Assembly: GCA_038502055.1 (NCBI GenBank)
Contig: JAXRKN010000037.1
Location: 2,914,001 to 2,978,000 of the forward strand
Length of the DNA stretch: 64,000 bases
DNA from: Tanytarsus gracilentus
Lineage: Eukaryota > Arthropoda > Insecta > Diptera > Chironomidae
Direction of reading: 5' to 3'
Under the pieces are notes generated by a model. That model was given only the letters and a program-made list of their open reading frames with translations, did no database searches and was not told the DNA's origin. Below are positions 61,299 through 64,000 of this stretch, in pieces. Each line of letters begins with the position of its first letter. The first letter of the stretch is position 1. The position numbers and the translations under genes are program-made.

Positions 61299-64000
61299 GG
61301 CTGAGGTAGACAATGATTTGAGGTTTTACTTCTTCTTACTCTCGCTTGTACTTCTCAGGAATTAATTTTTATGTTTTTTTTTTGCTTTTCTCGTGTAATT
61401 CAACACTCAAAATATTTTTTTTTCTCAACTCAATCGTTCGTTCTTCAACCTCATGTAATTTATATTTTTGTGATTGTGAGACAAATTTTCTTCTTTTCTC
61501 TCATATTATTGGGCCTTAATTAATTTTTTCTCCACATCTACCTTTTTCGTTGTCGCTCGCAGCTTTATACACACAAATGGCAGTCGAGCTCTATGAGAGA
61601 AATCCATTAGGTTGCTGCTTTTTTTGCGCGTATACAAATGAAGTTGTTTGGGAGGTTTTTGATCGGCTTAATAATGAAGAAGAATAGAAGTTTAGAGAGC
61701 TCGTGATGAACTCAACAATTGACTTTCTTCTAAATGAGATCAAGCCCTTCATATAATTAGTGTCGACGAAACTCAAAATATTTTTCAACTAAATGAGATA
61801 CAGAAAGGAAAATAAGAAAATTAATGTGAACTCAGAAATTTCTTTTCACATTCAAATGACAAAAAAACCTAGTTGCTGCAGAGTACGGTAATGACATCGT
61901 AGTCATAAAAATAAAAAACGGCACACGGTAATTGAAGAAAAGAAATTTTATTCTACAATTTGACAGATGAGTCACGAAAATGGTTCTCATATTTTCAAAT
62001 TAGGTCGGGAATGAGATAAAAAAATTCTACGCTGCTAAAAAATTAACGACTTAAATTTTTGGATCTTAAATATATTTTTAAACATTTTTTTACTCACGCT
62101 TCCATGTCTAACCTGTTGCGTTGGACAACAGATTACTGTGGAATGTACATAATAGGAGAGAAAATGCAACACAAGTGTATAAAATTTGCAGTAGCGAAGA
62201 CAAATCGATGTCTCAGCTATAAATTTTAGCTTTTAATGCTACCGATAGACAACGCCTAATGCACACATGTAATTTTTTTCAATTTATGAATAACACCGAC
62301 TCCACGAGAGAGAGGAGAAAAATCAACAAAAATTATAATGTATAAATTGGTGGAATAAATCATGCGAGGTACATGAGAAAGGTACAATTTTATGGAGCTT
62401 AATTGGCAGTCAAATGAAAGAGCATATTTTAATCTCTCACAATAATTATTTTTATCTTCAAATATTTATGAGTTACACAAAAATTAAATTGTACACAAAA
62501 ATTTACAACATTTAAAAAAATCAGTTCTAATTTTGTATGTTTGCAAAATCTCAACCACACAATCCCACAAATTGATTCATTAGTATCAATTAACATAATC
62601 GCTAAATTATTCATCCACGTAAAGTTTAAGCTTGCGAAAAAAAGTAAAAATATACAAACTTGCTCCCCATATTCTCTTTTAATAGCGTCAGCAATTTCCA
62701 TGGTAAATTCGTTAACATGTGCATGTATATAGAGATTAATTTGATTATATGGCAGCATAACTGTATTAAGAGAGAAGCCGAGATGGAGTAATTAAAACTC
62801 TTAATGGTTTAATATCCTACATGGTGGCTTTTTTACTGGGAGGATAAATTGAGGATTTTAAAAAGTGTTTTTTTAAAAAATAAAATATTTTGAGTATGAA
62901 AAATGATGAGCTTTAATTTTTTAAAAGTCATGCTTCAAAAATCTTTTGAAATTCCTCAATAATATCGTGTAAGTACGGTATAATTTCTTCATTCATGCAC
63001 ATCCGGTTTGACTCATATTGCACAGACGTGCATTCATGCTGCTCTTCTTTATCAGAAAAAGACGATGGAAGAAAAAAATCCGGCCACAAAATAAATTATC
63101 AGAAAACAGTAAAGCGCGGTGCAAGTAAAACAACCACGAGATCATTAATTATTCGGTCTCTTATATTGCCATAAAGCAGCAACAGTGCGGAACACGAAGT
63201 GAAATGGAATTTACCTTTTAACATTACAAATATGCATCTAGAACTTTGCCGCACTTTAGATGAATTTCAGCTCTGTTGCGCTGTAATTAAATGAGATTAT
63301 GATAGATGATGCTGAAAAGAGGAATTACGTGCCGTATTTTGTGATATTATAACGTAATTAACAATTAAATAAATTATTTTAAATTACATAGGGCGTTTAA
63401 ATATCAAGCAAATAAATAAATGGTAATTGCTTTAGTAAATTTACTGCATCTCTCTCGGCTGGATTCTAAGTTTGTTTTATACACACACAACAACTCACAT
63501 GGAGTGCACTTTGCGTGTTCATTTTCGCTCGACTTGCCCGAGAGAAATTTCTTTTTCTCACATTCGATGAGAAATTGCACAATTTTCAGTTAATGATGTC
63601 GTAGGCGTCATATAAAGATCAACTTTATTGTACATTTTTAAACTGCATTGATTGATCGTCATCATCGTCAATTCAATCTCGTCATTATTACCGACGTGGG
63701 TTTTCCGTATCGATTTCTTTAAACAGAATGTGAAAGGAAAAAGCAATTAACACGAGAAAGAGAAGATATAAATTGAGAATAAATAATAGCGAGATGATGT
63801 TGTCGAGAGAAAAGAATCGAGATGATGAACTAAATACAATCGAATGACTTCATTTTTAAATTGCAATTTTATTTCAATCAGAAAACTAAATTTAGTTCAT
63901 TTGCAATCATTTGGAATGTGAGAAGATAAAATTGTAACGGTTTTTTGAACTGAAAGTGAAAATCATAGGAAAATTTAATATCTTTCGAGGAATTAGAAAT

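Larger units (their letters stand above)
56598..64000. other. No established gene; spacer to window end
   Basis: About 7.4 kb of AT-rich DNA. A possible glycine-rich first exon at 58275-58311 and an hAT-like short element at 61198-61298 are listed separately. Overlapping frames of about 100 residues near 60327-60921 occur on both strands and carry no motif, so they are not called. Confidence 0.5.

Noticed and set aside
62140..62160. TGGAATGTA resembling the miR-1 seed
   Set aside because: Similarity stops after the seed and the flanks do not form a hairpin.

Overview
The window looks like AT-rich dipteran nuclear DNA. Confident genes are split by short GT-AG introns (about 45-80 bp, some longer). 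The mixture of arginase, IFT80, gamma-glutamyl hydrolase, CUB and EMI/EGF secreted proteins and a papain-like protease fits an insect. The compact introns and AT-rich spacers suggest a nematoceran such as a chironomid midge; that placement is inference, not a match. No rRNA, tRNA, CRISPR or prokaryotic feature was found.

Layout. 1-7994: no recognisable gene, two dispersed-repeat pieces. 7995-8822 (+): 3' exons of an SH2 adapter (SH2-A). 8978-9480: non-autonomous inverted-repeat element. 9481-18791: no gene, one GC-rich island. 18792-35492: minus-strand cluster of five genes: a secreted tandem EMI-like/EGF protein, a secreted CUB-type protein, a gamma-glutamyl hydrolase, a second SH2 adapter (SH2-B), and a cathepsin-like protease lying inside an SH2-B intron on the same strand. 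35493-44629: no gene recognised. 44630-47075 (+): complete IFT80. 47089-55467: no gene, one near-palindromic MITE and a possible 5' leader exon. 55482-56597 (-): complete arginase with a possible mitochondrial presequence. 56598-64000: no established gene, one possible glycine-rich first exon.

Relations. SH2-A and SH2-B are diverged paralogs sharing a Cys-Cys-basic motif at the first visible exon, a GIY[E/D]V block, the SH2 domain and an acidic C-terminal tail. SH2-B keeps the phosphotyrosine-binding Arg; SH2-A has His there. Four of the five minus-strand cluster genes encode signal peptides, but nothing shows that they act together. IFT80 (ciliary transport) and arginase (arginine catabolism) are independent housekeeping or tissue-specific genes.

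Most notable observations: a repeated EMI-like domain with identical cysteine spacing (26/6/25), the degenerate SH2-A pocket, the same-strand nested protease, a GGCHS replacement of the usual GGDHS in arginase, a hydrophobic C-terminal tail on the gamma-glutamyl hydrolase, and two small inverted-repeat element families. Exon models were built by eye from splice sites and reading phase; no search was run.
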